From: Azospirillum soli
Lineage (GTDB): Bacteria; Pseudomonadota; Alphaproteobacteria; Azospirillales; Azospirillaceae
Direction: 5' to 3'
DNA length: 52,441 bases
NCBI RefSeq assembly: GCF_017876165.1
Contig: NZ_JAGINQ010000034.1
Span: 1 to 52,441 of the forward strand
Shown: one piece after another, positions 23,518-31,861 of the stretch
How positions within the stretch are numbered: position 1 is the stretch's first letter
How the letters are laid out: each line of letters starts with the position of its first letter
Notes under the pieces: generated by a model
The model's input: only the letters and a program-made list of their open reading frames with translations
Told to the model about the DNA's origin: nothing
Database searches by the model: none
Program-made: the position numbers and the translations under genes

Positions 23518-23934
23518 GTGACGGCGACCTGTTGCTCCTACGATCATGACAGCCTTGGGAAGAACGCCGCCATAGCCGCGCTGGCGGCGCTCGCCCAGGG
23601 CTCCCGCATGGACATCTTCCGGCTGCTGGTGTGCCACGGCCCGATGGGTCTGCCGGCGGGCGAGATCGCCGACCGCCTCGGGGTGCAGCCCGCCACCCTG
23701 TCCTTCCACCTGACGCAGCTCAGCCACGCCGGTTTGGTGACGTCGCGCCGGCAAGGACGGTCGATCATCTACAGCGCCGCCATCGAAACTATGACGGAGG
23801 TGGTGTCCTTCCTGCTACGGAACTGCTGCACCGGCAATCCGGACCCGAACGACGCCGCACCGGCCGATGGCCCCGCCTGGCCCCTCACCCAAACGTTGGG
23901 GAATGACCGCACAGTGAACGGAAAACGGCCATGA
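23518..23934 (+). CDS. arsR: ArsR-family repressor (second copy)
   Basis: A 138-residue ArsR/SmtB repressor, about 70 percent identical by eye over its core to the ArsR at 41400-41774. The recognition helix is in QPATLSFHLTQLSHAG. Cysteine pairs flank the domain: TCC at residues 4-6 and NCC near residue 107. The third C-terminal cysteine of the other copy is missing here. A GTG start at 23518 is chosen because it includes the N-terminal CC. Its stop overlaps the acr3 start (ATGA). It probably senses As(III) and may bind the repeat upstream of the nitrogenase-like operon. Confidence 0.87.
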   Translation: MTATCCSYDHDSLGKNAAIAALAALAQGSRMDIFRLLVCHGPMGLPAGEIADRLGVQPATLSFHLTQLSHAGLVTSRRQGRSIIYSAAIETMTEVVSFLLRNCCTGNPDPNDAAPADGPAWPLTQTLGNDRTVNGKRP

Positions 23935-25007
23935 CCGCCCACACCGACGTCGTCACGCCCGCGCCGGCCGCGCCAGCCTTGGGCCTCTTCGAGCGTTACC
24001 TGACCCTGTGGGTGGGATTGTGCATCGTCGCCGGGATCGCGCTCGGCCATCTGGCGCCGGCGCCGTTCCAGCTGCTGGGCCGTTTGGAATTGGCGCAGGT
24101 CAACCTGCCGGTGGCGGGCCTGATCTGGCTGATGATCGTGCCCATGCTGCTGAAAATCGACTTCGGCGCGCTGCATCATGTGCGCAAGCACTGGCGCGGC
24201 ATCGCGGTGACGTTGTTCATCAATTGGGGCGTCAAGCCATTCTCCATGGCACTGTTGGGATGGTTCTTCGTTGCGCACCTGTTCCGGCCGTTGCTGCCGG
24301 AGGCGCAGATCGACGGCTACATCGCGGGGCTGATCCTGCTGGCGGCCGCGCCCTGCACGGCGATGGTGTTCGTCTGGTCCGGCCTGTGCCGGGGCGAGCC
24401 GCACTTCACGCTCACCCAGGTGGCGCTCAACGACACGATCATGATGGTGGCGTTCGCTCCGCTTGTTGGTCTGCTGCTTGGCCTTTCGGCGATCACGGTG
24501 CCGTGGCAGACGTTGTTTCTGTCGGTGGTGCTCTACATCGTAATCCCGGTAGGCGCGGCGCAGGTCTGGCGCGGGCGCCTGCTGGCGTCGGGCGGCCCGG
24601 CAGCCCTGGAGCGGGTGCTGAAGACGCTGAGCCCGGCATCGCTGCTGGCGCTGCTGGCCACCTTGGTGCTGCTGTTCGCCTTCCAGGGCGCGGCGATCAT
24701 CGCCCAGCCGCTGGTCATTGCGCTGCTGGCCGTGCCGATCCTGATCCAGGTCTACCTGAACGCCGGGCTTGCCTATCTGCTGAACCGCATCTTCGGCGTG
24801 GCGCATTGCGTGGCCGGGCCATCGGCGCTGATCGGCGCGTCGAACTTCTTCGAGCTGGCCGTGGCCGCCGCCATCGCGCTGTTCGGCTTCCAGTCCGGCG
24901 CGGCGCTGGCGACGGTGGTCGGCGTGCTGGTCGAGGTTCCGGTCATGTTGTCGGTCGTGCGCCTGGTGAACGGCTCCCAGGCGTGGTACGAGCGCGGCGC
25001 ACGGTGA
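23931..25007 (+). CDS. acr3: Arsenite efflux permease Acr3 (first copy)
   Basis: A 358-residue membrane protein with ten hydrophobic segments of the BASS/Acr3 fold. Conserved Acr3 features are LIWLMIVPMLLKIDF, the essential Cys in AAPCTAMVFVW, and ALIGASNFFELAVA near the C-terminus. It exports As(III) out of the cytoplasm. Closely similar to the copy at 38046-39119, so the pair arose by duplication. Placement after nifB-like and arsR makes it the efflux arm of this operon; a trivalent organoarsenical as cargo is possible. Confidence 0.93.
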   Translation: MTAHTDVVTPAPAAPALGLFERYLTLWVGLCIVAGIALGHLAPAPFQLLGRLELAQVNLPVAGLIWLMIVPMLLKIDFGALHHVRKHWRGIAVTLFINWGVKPFSMALLGWFFVAHLFRPLLPEAQIDGYIAGLILLAAAPCTAMVFVWSGLCRGEPHFTLTQVALNDTIMMVAFAPLVGLLLGLSAITVPWQTLFLSVVLYIVIPVGAAQVWRGRLLASGGPAALERVLKTLSPASLLALLATLVLLFAFQGAAIIAQPLVIALLAVPILIQVYLNAGLAYLLNRIFGVAHCVAGPSALIGASNFFELAVAAAIALFGFQSGAALATVVGVLVEVPVMLSVVRLVNGSQAWYERGAR

Positions 25008-25033
25008 GAGCGCCCAGAACGATGGAGACGAGC

Positions 25034-25618
25034 ATGGTCCCGACCAGCGCCGTGAGAAAAGCCGAGGGGGACGGCTGCGTCGATCTCGCCGCCCACCGGG
25101 CCGACCTGCACCGCTTCGTCCTGAGCGTTGTCGGGAATGCCGCCCTTGCGGAGGACATCGTGCAGGACACCTTGCTGCGGGCGATGACGTCCGCCGCGAC
25201 GTTCACCGGGCGCTCGCAGCCGGCGACGTGGCTGTCGGCGATCGCCCTCAACGTCCTGCGCGACCATCATCGCCGGCCGGCAACCCGCCGCGAGGTGGCC
25301 GCCGAGGAGGGCATGCTGGACGACCTGCCTGCGGGCGGCGATGTGGTCATGGCGCTGATGCGGGATGAAATGAGCGCCTGCATCACCGATCACCTGATGG
25401 CCCTGCCCGACCGGCAACGCGAGGTTCTGACCCTGCACGACATCGGCGGCGCCGACCACGCCGAGGTCGCGGAACTTTTGGGTATCAGCGAAGGGAACGC
25501 GCGGGTGCTGCTGCACCGGGCGCGGGCGGCGCTGCGCGAGCGGTTGGGACGGCATTGCCAACTCGATTTCGGCCGCGACGCCGTTCCCTGCACGCCGCAC
25601 CGCGGGAAGGCTGCGTAA
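25034..25618 (+). CDS. ECF-family sigma factor
   Basis: A 194-residue extracytoplasmic-function sigma factor. Region 2 includes ALAEDIVQDTLLRAM; region 4 has LPDRQREVLTLHDIGG and AEVAELLGISEGNARVLLHRARAAL, the -35-binding helix-turn-helix. The C-terminus adds a short tail with one Cys and a His. The ATG at 25034 has GGAG six bases upstream; an ATG at 25022 is possible. It lies 26 bp after acr3, so it belongs to the nitrogenase-like operon, and no anti-sigma gene follows. It may drive part of this cluster, but no recurring promoter motif was found. Confidence 0.87.
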   Translation: MVPTSAVRKAEGDGCVDLAAHRADLHRFVLSVVGNAALAEDIVQDTLLRAMTSAATFTGRSQPATWLSAIALNVLRDHHRRPATRREVAAEEGMLDDLPAGGDVVMALMRDEMSACITDHLMALPDRQREVLTLHDIGGADHAEVAELLGISEGNARVLLHRARAALRERLGRHCQLDFGRDAVPCTPHRGKAA

Positions 25619-26017
25619 GCCTTGGCCCGTTCGATGTGCCCCTTTCGAAGGCGATATTGACGCCCAGCGTGTAAAAGCGGGCCATTGTCGCCGTGGCGGC
25701 GAAGCCTTGACTTGCTACGAGCCGGCAGCCGGGGGCGGCACCTTCGCAATCACCGACGGGGAGGCGAACGCTACCAAGGACCGCTTCAACTTCGCCAGCC
25801 GCGGGAGCCAGGGTATTGCGCGCGTGGGGCCGGTTCAGCGTCAGGGGGGCGATATCGGCCCCGACTGCGTGAAAAGGAACGGTTCGGGTTCGGACATCGC
25901 CTCGTTTGCATTCAACGAATTGTCGCCGGGAAACGCCAACCGGCACGACCCACGCCCGCACCCAACCGTAGCCGGGATGCGGGCGCCCTCATGCAACACT
26001 GTAACGAGGTGCGTGCG
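25619..26017. other. Gene-free stretch, possibly degenerate coding DNA
   Basis: About 400 bp between convergent genes. On the minus strand one open frame contains MARFYTLGVNIAF (around 25640-25680), which looks like the last beta-strand of an outer-membrane receptor ending in Phe, but the frame continues without a stop and the rest has no receptor character. This may be the tail of a decayed TonB-dependent receptor; weak evidence. No promoter or repeat stands out. Confidence 0.3.
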
Positions 26018-26503
26018 TCAGCAGCACGTGGTGGGGGCCGTCGGCTCCACGCAGGAGGCCGCGGGAGTGCCCTCCGTGCCGCCACCAAGCCGAGCCTCGG
26101 CATGGTTGATCGCCTTGGAACGGATCAGCGCCACGAGGGCGGCGACCTCGTCGAGGTGATCCTGCGGCACGCCCAGCGCCCGCGCGGCGGCCAGATGCTT
26201 GTCGAGATTGCTCGTGCAATTGACGGCAAGCGAAGCGCCCACGGCAATCAACTCGGCCCGCGCATCGGTCGTCGCGCAGCCGCAACCATCTTTGGCCGGA
26301 GACTGGTCGAGGGCGTGGCGGCGCATCCCCTCGCTCGCGCTGCTTCGCATGCAGACCGCGCCCGCCACAGCCTTCTCGATCTCGGCATCGGTCGCACCCT
26401 CACGCCGCGCCTCCATCAGGTGGTAAGTGGTGCAAGGCCGGCAGCCCGCCGCCACCGAAACCGCCACCGCCACCAATTCCTTGTCCAGCATCGTCAGTGA
26501 CAT
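26018..26503 (-). CDS. Cysteine-rich AhpD/carboxymuconolactone-decarboxylase-family protein
   Basis: A 161-residue alpha-helical CMD/AhpD-fold protein. The redox motif C-x2-C-x3-H is present in CRPCTTYH (residues 21-28), as in AhpD-type alkylhydroperoxidases. Unusually it has many other cysteines: VCMRSS, DGCGCATTD, VNCTS, ASCVE and a terminal TCC. That suggests binding of a thiophilic element such as As(III). It stands alone, convergent to the ECF sigma gene, with a ribosome site GGGAA before the ATG. CMD proteins often accompany arsenic genes, but the reaction here is unknown. Confidence 0.8.
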   Translation of the reverse strand: MSLTMLDKELVAVAVSVAAGCRPCTTYHLMEARREGATDAEIEKAVAGAVCMRSSASEGMRRHALDQSPAKDGCGCATTDARAELIAVGASLAVNCTSNLDKHLAAARALGVPQDHLDEVAALVALIRSKAINHAEARLGGGTEGTPAASCVEPTAPTTCC

Positions 26504-26698
26504 CGTCGTTCCCTTTCCCGTCGCGGGCGCGGCCAATCCGCGCCCCAACACCCGTTGGACGGAAAGGTCGACCGGAACGTTACACGTTTTCTTTTCGACG
26601 GCGGTGACCGCAGCAACCTGTGGCGCCCTCCACGCCACCGGCACGGCACGTCCGTTGACGGCCCGAGCGTTTTGTGCGTTTATCAACCAGAAGGTATA

Positions 26699-27865
26699 AT
26701 GAATGTCGCCATGCAGCCTGCGAAGCACAGCGCCCCCGGCCAGTACCTTGGTTTCGCTCTTCAGCCTGTACGGCTGTGCTACCACCTTTTGACATGTCCG
26801 GCGGGGACGAAAGTTTCACTCGAATATCTTGATGACATCGCCATTCACGCGGCTGATGGGTCAGTGACGCTCGAACAAACCAAGAGCGCGCTCAAGCAGA
26901 ATCCCCTTTCCGACTGGGCCAACGACTTTTGGAAGGCGCTTGCCAACTGGATGGATGCCGTCAAGGACGGAACGGCGCCAGGAGATGCGCAATTCCGGCT
27001 GTATGTGACACCCGTCCGGACCGGCGCACGGGCGCAAGCAATGAGCGATGCGACGACTAAGGCCGACGTCGCAAGCATCACCGCGGCATTGACGGCAGGG
27101 ATCGCAAAGCTGAAGAAACCGCCCGGGTGCATGGAGTTCGTGCAGCGCTTTCTCGACGCGACGGACGAGGAACGGTTTCGCGTCGTCAGCCGTCTGACAG
27201 TGGTCAGCACGGACGACGATCCGGTGGGCCCCATACGCGACCGCCTTTCGACGGCCGTGCCGCCCGCGATCCTTGACCATCTCTGCCAAGCAGCCATCGG
27301 GATGGCGAAGCAACAAGCCGATCGACTGATCCAGGAAGGGAAACCCGCGATCTTGGATGGCGACGCGTTCAAGGTTGAATTTCGGGCTTTCGTGCAGAAA
27401 AACAACTTGCCGGGATTGCTCGTCCCACTGACCGGCGAGCCCCCCGCCGGCACGGTGGCCTCCATCCTGGCTGGGCGCCCGACCTTTATTCGGCAACTCG
27501 AATTGGTTGAACTGCCGGAACACGACAAGGTCCGGGCTGTCAGCGATTTTCTCCGCGCCTCGGCGAACAAGGCCGAATGGGCGGACGCCGGACTCATCTT
27601 CAAACAGAGCCTCGACGAATGGGATGAGGATCTGGTTCGCCACCACGGCCTGATTGCGGGCGAGATCGAAGACCTTTTCCCAGAAAAGGCCGCTCCCCAA
27701 CGAGGGCGGATCGTGTACCGGCGCTGTTGCCAAGTTCGAGAGCCGCTGGAGGGGCGGGCGGTGCCTCAACACTTCATCAGCGGGTGTTTCAACGAGCTAG
27801 CCGATGGCCGCCGCCTCGGCTGGCACCCCGACCACCACACGCTTCTGGACGCCGATCCGGCATGA
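26699..27865 (+). CDS. ABC-3C defence system, nuclease-like effector with C-terminal domain
   Basis: A 388-residue protein, first of three overlapping genes. Near the N-terminus (about residues 38-68) the pattern E-Y-L-D-D followed by E-Q-T-K fits the acidic and E-x-K parts of a PD-(D/E)xK nuclease of the DUF4297/Cap4 type. The remaining part resembles the C-terminal domain of ABC-three-component systems. In such systems the ATPase partner is thought to sense a phage or plasmid event and release the effector. The ATG at 26699 has AAGGT upstream. Lower GC than its neighbours suggests separate acquisition. Its stop overlaps the next start (ATGA). Confidence 0.65.
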   Translation: MNVAMQPAKHSAPGQYLGFALQPVRLCYHLLTCPAGTKVSLEYLDDIAIHAADGSVTLEQTKSALKQNPLSDWANDFWKALANWMDAVKDGTAPGDAQFRLYVTPVRTGARAQAMSDATTKADVASITAALTAGIAKLKKPPGCMEFVQRFLDATDEERFRVVSRLTVVSTDDDPVGPIRDRLSTAVPPAILDHLCQAAIGMAKQQADRLIQEGKPAILDGDAFKVEFRAFVQKNNLPGLLVPLTGEPPAGTVASILAGRPTFIRQLELVELPEHDKVRAVSDFLRASANKAEWADAGLIFKQSLDEWDEDLVRHHGLIAGEIEDLFPEKAAPQRGRIVYRRCCQVREPLEGRAVPQHFISGCFNELADGRRLGWHPDHHTLLDADPA

Positions 27866-28377
27866 TCAGCCCACCCTCCGACCGCAGACGCCCGCTGAGC
27901 GAACCGGAAATCGTTCAGAACCCGGCGCTCGGCGCCTACATGATCTGGCAGTTCGGCCTTGGCTTCCAGGCGGAGGACGCCCGGCCGGCACCGTTGCCGC
28001 TGGCCTTCCTGGTGCTGCCGCTCCTGCTCCACCGGCGCACGCTGGAGATGATCGGGTCCACGCGCAAATCCTCGGGATTGGCCCTGTTCGCGGCCAAGCT
28101 CGGCGAAGAACGCGAGAACCTACTGGCGGTGCATGAGCGCGCTCTGCTCCTGCGCTCGTTGACGCTCCAGTCCGTCGCCATGGGGAGCCGCGCCAAGCTG
28201 TTGACCGTCGACTATACGGCGGCGACGGTGCGGGCGAACGCGTTGGAGCCGAAGAGCAAGAAGCCCGCCCTGCCCGAGAGGATCAAAGGCGTGTCCGGGG
28301 CTGCGGAGAAACTTGGCCACTGGTTCTGCAAGGCCGGCCTGCATCAGGTCGCAACGACACTGAGGGTGGAGTTCTGA
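27862..28377 (+). CDS. ABC-3C system middle component
   Basis: A 171-residue soluble protein that I recognise by position and character as an ABC-3C middle component: an N-terminal NPALGAYMIWQFGLGF stretch, a central LPLAFLVLPLLLHRRT segment and a Lys/Arg-rich second half. It overlaps the gene before it by 4 bp and the gene after it by 1 bp, so the three are translated together. It probably links the nuclease-like protein to the ATPase. No catalytic motif is visible. Confidence 0.6.
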   Translation: MISPPSDRRRPLSEPEIVQNPALGAYMIWQFGLGFQAEDARPAPLPLAFLVLPLLLHRRTLEMIGSTRKSSGLALFAAKLGEERENLLAVHERALLLRSLTLQSVAMGSRAKLLTVDYTAATVRANALEPKSKKPALPERIKGVSGAAEKLGHWFCKAGLHQVATTLRVEF

Positions 28378-30335
28378 TGTACTTTCAGCTGCGCAAGCTC
28401 ATCCTCTGGCCCCGGACCGACGCGCCGCCTCGGGTGGTGGACTTCACGCCGGGCGTCGTCAACGTCATCAGCGGTGCCTCGAAGACCGGCAAGTCCGCGG
28501 TCATTCCAATCGTCGACTACTGCCTCGGGGCCGACAAGTGCGCCATTCCCGTGGGCGTCATCCGGGAGAACTGCTCCTGGTTCGGCATCGTGGTTGATAC
28601 CATCGAAGGGCAGAAGCTCCTGGCGCGGCGCGAACCCGGCGACCAGCAGAAGACCGGCGACATGGTCCTTTTGGAGGGAGCCGAGGTCGAGGTTCCACAC
28701 CGGATCGAAGAGAAGACCACCAACGTCGACATCGTGAAAGCAACGCTCAACCGGCTTGCCGGCCTCACTGGGCTGGAGTTCGACCCGGCGTCGGAAGGCG
28801 GCTACAAATCCCGTCCCAGTTTCCGGGACTTGATGGCGTTCACGTTCCAACCGCAGAACATCGTCGCCAATCCCGACGTCATGTTCTTCAAGGCCGACAC
28901 CACCGAGCACCGCGAAAAGCTCAAAACCCTCTTTCCGTACATTCTCGGCGCGGTCACCGCCAAGGTGATGCAGGCGCGCTTCGAACTCGACCGCGTGAGC
29001 CGGGTACTCCGCCGGAAGGAAGCGGAACTGCGCAACGTCACGTCGGCAACGTCCGCTTGGCGACTTGAAGCCGAGACGTGGATCAGGCAGGCGGTCGAGC
29101 TTGGATTGCTGCCGCCGAACCAAGACATCCCAACGGATTGGCTGGACGTCATCGACCTGCTCCGGCGCATTGTCGCCAGCAATTCCCGGGCGGCCCATCC
29201 GAGCCTCGCTGGACTGGACGTAGGGTTGGCGCGCCTGGAGACCTTGCGGCGCGAGGAAACCGACGTGGCCGGTCAACTCACCGAGCACCGGCAAAAGCTG
29301 AACGAATTGCGCCGCCTGTTAGAAAGCAGTGAGGCATACGGCGGCGCCATGCGCATTCAGCGAGACCGGCTCGCCCTGGCGGATTGGTTGCGCGGTCTCA
29401 ACGCCGGCGGGGACAACGACCCGCTCACCGCGCTGGGCGACGCCGGAAACGAGCGGCTGGCCCAACTGTGCGAGAGCCTTGACGCGCTCGAACTCCAGCT
29501 GCGCTCATACCCCAGCCTCTCCGATACTCTGGACAAGGAGGTGATCCGTCAGCGCGCCCTGGCCGAAGAGACCCTTGAGCGGCTGACCGAAATCCGCCGC
29601 GAGATCGCTGTCTTGGAGCGAGATTCCCAGGCCGCGCGGGACGCGGTGAACCGCTTCGACCAAACCGAGCGCTTTCTCGGCCGCTTGGAGCAAGCCCTCC
29701 GCCTGTATGATCGAGCCGACCAGTCGTCGGGATTGCGGGAGGAGATCGCCGGCCTTCGCGCGCAGATGGAGACCTTGCAGCGAATCGTTTCGGAAGCCGA
29801 GATACGCCGCAAGCTGAGAAATGCCCTCGACCGCATCGAAAACATGGCGAGCCGCCTCATCCCGCAACTCGATGCCGAGTGGCCGGACGCACCGATCAAC
29901 CTCATCATTGACGATCTGACCGTGAAGGTGCTGCGCGGCAACCGCGACGACTATCTGTGGGAGATCGGCAGTGGCGCGAACTGGCTCGCCTACCACATCG
30001 CACTGACGCTCGCGCTTCAGAAATTCTTCTTGGGCGAACCCCATCATCCGGTTCCCGGCATGCTGATCTACGACCAGCCGAGCCAAGTATACTTCCCTAA
30101 GCGCGTCGCGCACGACGACGAAGCCGACCTCCCTCCTTTGAAGGATCAGGACATCGCCGCCGTCCGCAAGGTCTTCGCCTTGTTCGGGGAAGAAATCGGC
30201 GCCGCGAAAGGCCGGCTGCAGATCATCGTGCTCGATCACGCGAGCGAGGATGTGTGGGGCGGGTTGCCCGGCGTCGAGTTGATTGAGGAATGGCGGGAGA
30301 AAGCCCTGGTCCCGTTCGGCTGGGTGACAGGCTGA
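28377..30335 (+). CDS. ABC-3C system SMC/Rad50-like ATPase (DUF3732)
   Basis: A 652-residue ATPase. Walker A is GASKTGKSAVI at about residues 36-46; coiled-coil stretches rich in Glu, Arg and Leu occupy roughly residues 190-480; and a C-terminal ATP-binding half ends with the Walker-B-like YDQPSQVYFP and a following ILDHA-type segment (IIVLDHAS). This is the DUF3732 arrangement found as the ABC subunit of ABC-3C systems. Third gene of the operon; it would be the sensing motor. It is followed 113 bp later by the convergent aioR. Confidence 0.75.
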   Translation: MYFQLRKLILWPRTDAPPRVVDFTPGVVNVISGASKTGKSAVIPIVDYCLGADKCAIPVGVIRENCSWFGIVVDTIEGQKLLARREPGDQQKTGDMVLLEGAEVEVPHRIEEKTTNVDIVKATLNRLAGLTGLEFDPASEGGYKSRPSFRDLMAFTFQPQNIVANPDVMFFKADTTEHREKLKTLFPYILGAVTAKVMQARFELDRVSRVLRRKEAELRNVTSATSAWRLEAETWIRQAVELGLLPPNQDIPTDWLDVIDLLRRIVASNSRAAHPSLAGLDVGLARLETLRREETDVAGQLTEHRQKLNELRRLLESSEAYGGAMRIQRDRLALADWLRGLNAGGDNDPLTALGDAGNERLAQLCESLDALELQLRSYPSLSDTLDKEVIRQRALAEETLERLTEIRREIAVLERDSQAARDAVNRFDQTERFLGRLEQALRLYDRADQSSGLREEIAGLRAQMETLQRIVSEAEIRRKLRNALDRIENMASRLIPQLDAEWPDAPINLIIDDLTVKVLRGNRDDYLWEIGSGANWLAYHIALTLALQKFFLGEPHHPVPGMLIYDQPSQVYFPKRVAHDDEADLPPLKDQDIAAVRKVFALFGEEIGAAKGRLQIIVLDHASEDVWGGLPGVELIEEWREKALVPFGWVTG

Positions 30336-30448
30336 GACGCATCCTGGCGGTTCCGATCAGGACGTCGCTCGGAGCAGTTGTTAACCACCAAGCGCCCTTC
30401 AAGTGGAGTGGATATGGCACGTCTATTTCGTGCTGCGCGAACCCGTCT

Positions 30449-31861
30449 CTACGCATCCACCTCCTTCACCGCCAAGCCGAGGCGGCGCATCTTCTCCCAC
30501 AGCGTCGTCCGCCCGATGCCGAGCAGCGCGGCGGCCTTCGACAGTTGCCCCTCCGCCTGACGCAAGGTGGCGGCAATATGCTCGCGTTCGACCTCGTCTC
30601 GCACGAAGGCGAGCGCCGGCCAGGACGGGTCACGCCAGTCGTTCGCGGCGCTCGGCGCGCCGCTTTCCGGGAACAGCCTTTCCGGGAACAGCAGGTCCAC
30701 GCCGATCCACGGGCCGTCCACCAGCGCCACCGCCCGCTCGACCCGGTTGCGCAGTTCGCGGACATTGCCGGGCCAGTCGTGCGCCAAGGCCCGCGCCTCG
30801 GCCGCCGGGGCGAAGCCGCGCACGGACGCGCCAAGACGATCCACGTAGTGCTTCAAATAGCCGCGCAGCAGCGGCAACACGTCGTCCCGACGGTCGCGCA
30901 ACGCCGGTATGGGCACCGGGATGACGTTGATCCGGAAATAGAGATCGCACCGGAACCGCCCATCCTGAACGCGAGCCTCCAGATCGGCGTTGGTGGCGCA
31001 CACGAGGCGCGCGTTGAAGGTCAGGGGCTTCTCGCCGCCGACCCGGAAGAACACACGCTCCTGGACGAGGCGCAACAGCTTCGCCTGAACCAGCAGCGGC
31101 AGCTCGCCGACCTCGTCGAGAAACAGCACGCCGTTCCCCGCCCGCTCCGCATAGCCCCGGTGCATCGCGTGGGCGCCGGTGAAGGCCCCCTTCTCGTGGC
31201 CGAACAGCTCGCTGTCGATCAGCTCCGACGGGATGGCCGCGCAGTTCACCGCCATGAAGGGCTGGGTCGCCCGGACGGACGCTTGATGCACGAAGCGGGC
31301 GGCCACCTCCTTGCCGACGCCGCTCTCCCCGGTGATGAGCAGTGTGCTGTCGATGTCGGCGACCCGGCGCAACAACCGCTCGACATGGCGCATGGAAGGC
31401 GCGCATCCCAGCGTGCCGCCGGGCGCGTCACCGGGCGCGCCCGCCCTACCACGCCCGCGCAGCAGGCCGCCGATCCGTTCCAGGAAGACGTCCACGGCGA
31501 AGGGTTTGGTCAGGTAATCGTCGGCCCCGGCGCGGACCAGCCGGACGGCTTGGCCGATGTCGCCGAACCCGGTCACGAAAACAACCGGCGTTCCGCCGAG
31601 CGACGGGGCCAGGGCGTGGAACAACTCCTCCCCGCACATGTCGGGGAGACGAATGTCGCAGACGAGCAAATCCGGTCGCACACCGCGCATCCCGGCCAGC
31701 GCCTCGGCCCCGGTAGTCCACCACACGGGCCGGTAGCCCTCCAGCGAGAGCCGCTGCACGAGGGATTCGCCCATGATCGGATCGTCCTCGACAACCGCGA
31801 TGGTGAGTGCGGTTCGCGATGCCATCGGACGGGCGATGACGGACATATCAAGCTGCGGCAT
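30449..31861 (-). CDS. aioR: Sigma-54 response regulator AioR
   Basis: A 470-residue NtrC-type activator: a receiver domain (phospho-acceptor Asp in VCDIRLPD, Lys in LTKPF), a sigma-54-interacting AAA+ domain (GESGVGKE Walker A, GAFTGAH loop that contacts sigma-54, FLDEVGEL Walker B), and a Fis-type helix-turn-helix at the C-terminus (KAAALLGIGRTTLWEKMR). With AioS and AioX upstream it should switch on the sigma-54 promoter of aioBA at 3614-3628 by binding the palindromes at 3684 and 3727. It overlaps aioS by 14 bp. Confidence 0.92.
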   Translation of the reverse strand: MPQLDMSVIARPMASRTALTIAVVEDDPIMGESLVQRLSLEGYRPVWWTTGAEALAGMRGVRPDLLVCDIRLPDMCGEELFHALAPSLGGTPVVFVTGFGDIGQAVRLVRAGADDYLTKPFAVDVFLERIGGLLRGRGRAGAPGDAPGGTLGCAPSMRHVERLLRRVADIDSTLLITGESGVGKEVAARFVHQASVRATQPFMAVNCAAIPSELIDSELFGHEKGAFTGAHAMHRGYAERAGNGVLFLDEVGELPLLVQAKLLRLVQERVFFRVGGEKPLTFNARLVCATNADLEARVQDGRFRCDLYFRINVIPVPIPALRDRRDDVLPLLRGYLKHYVDRLGASVRGFAPAAEARALAHDWPGNVRELRNRVERAVALVDGPWIGVDLLFPERLFPESGAPSAANDWRDPSWPALAFVRDEVEREHIAATLRQAEGQLSKAAALLGIGRTTLWEKMRRLGLAVKEVDA

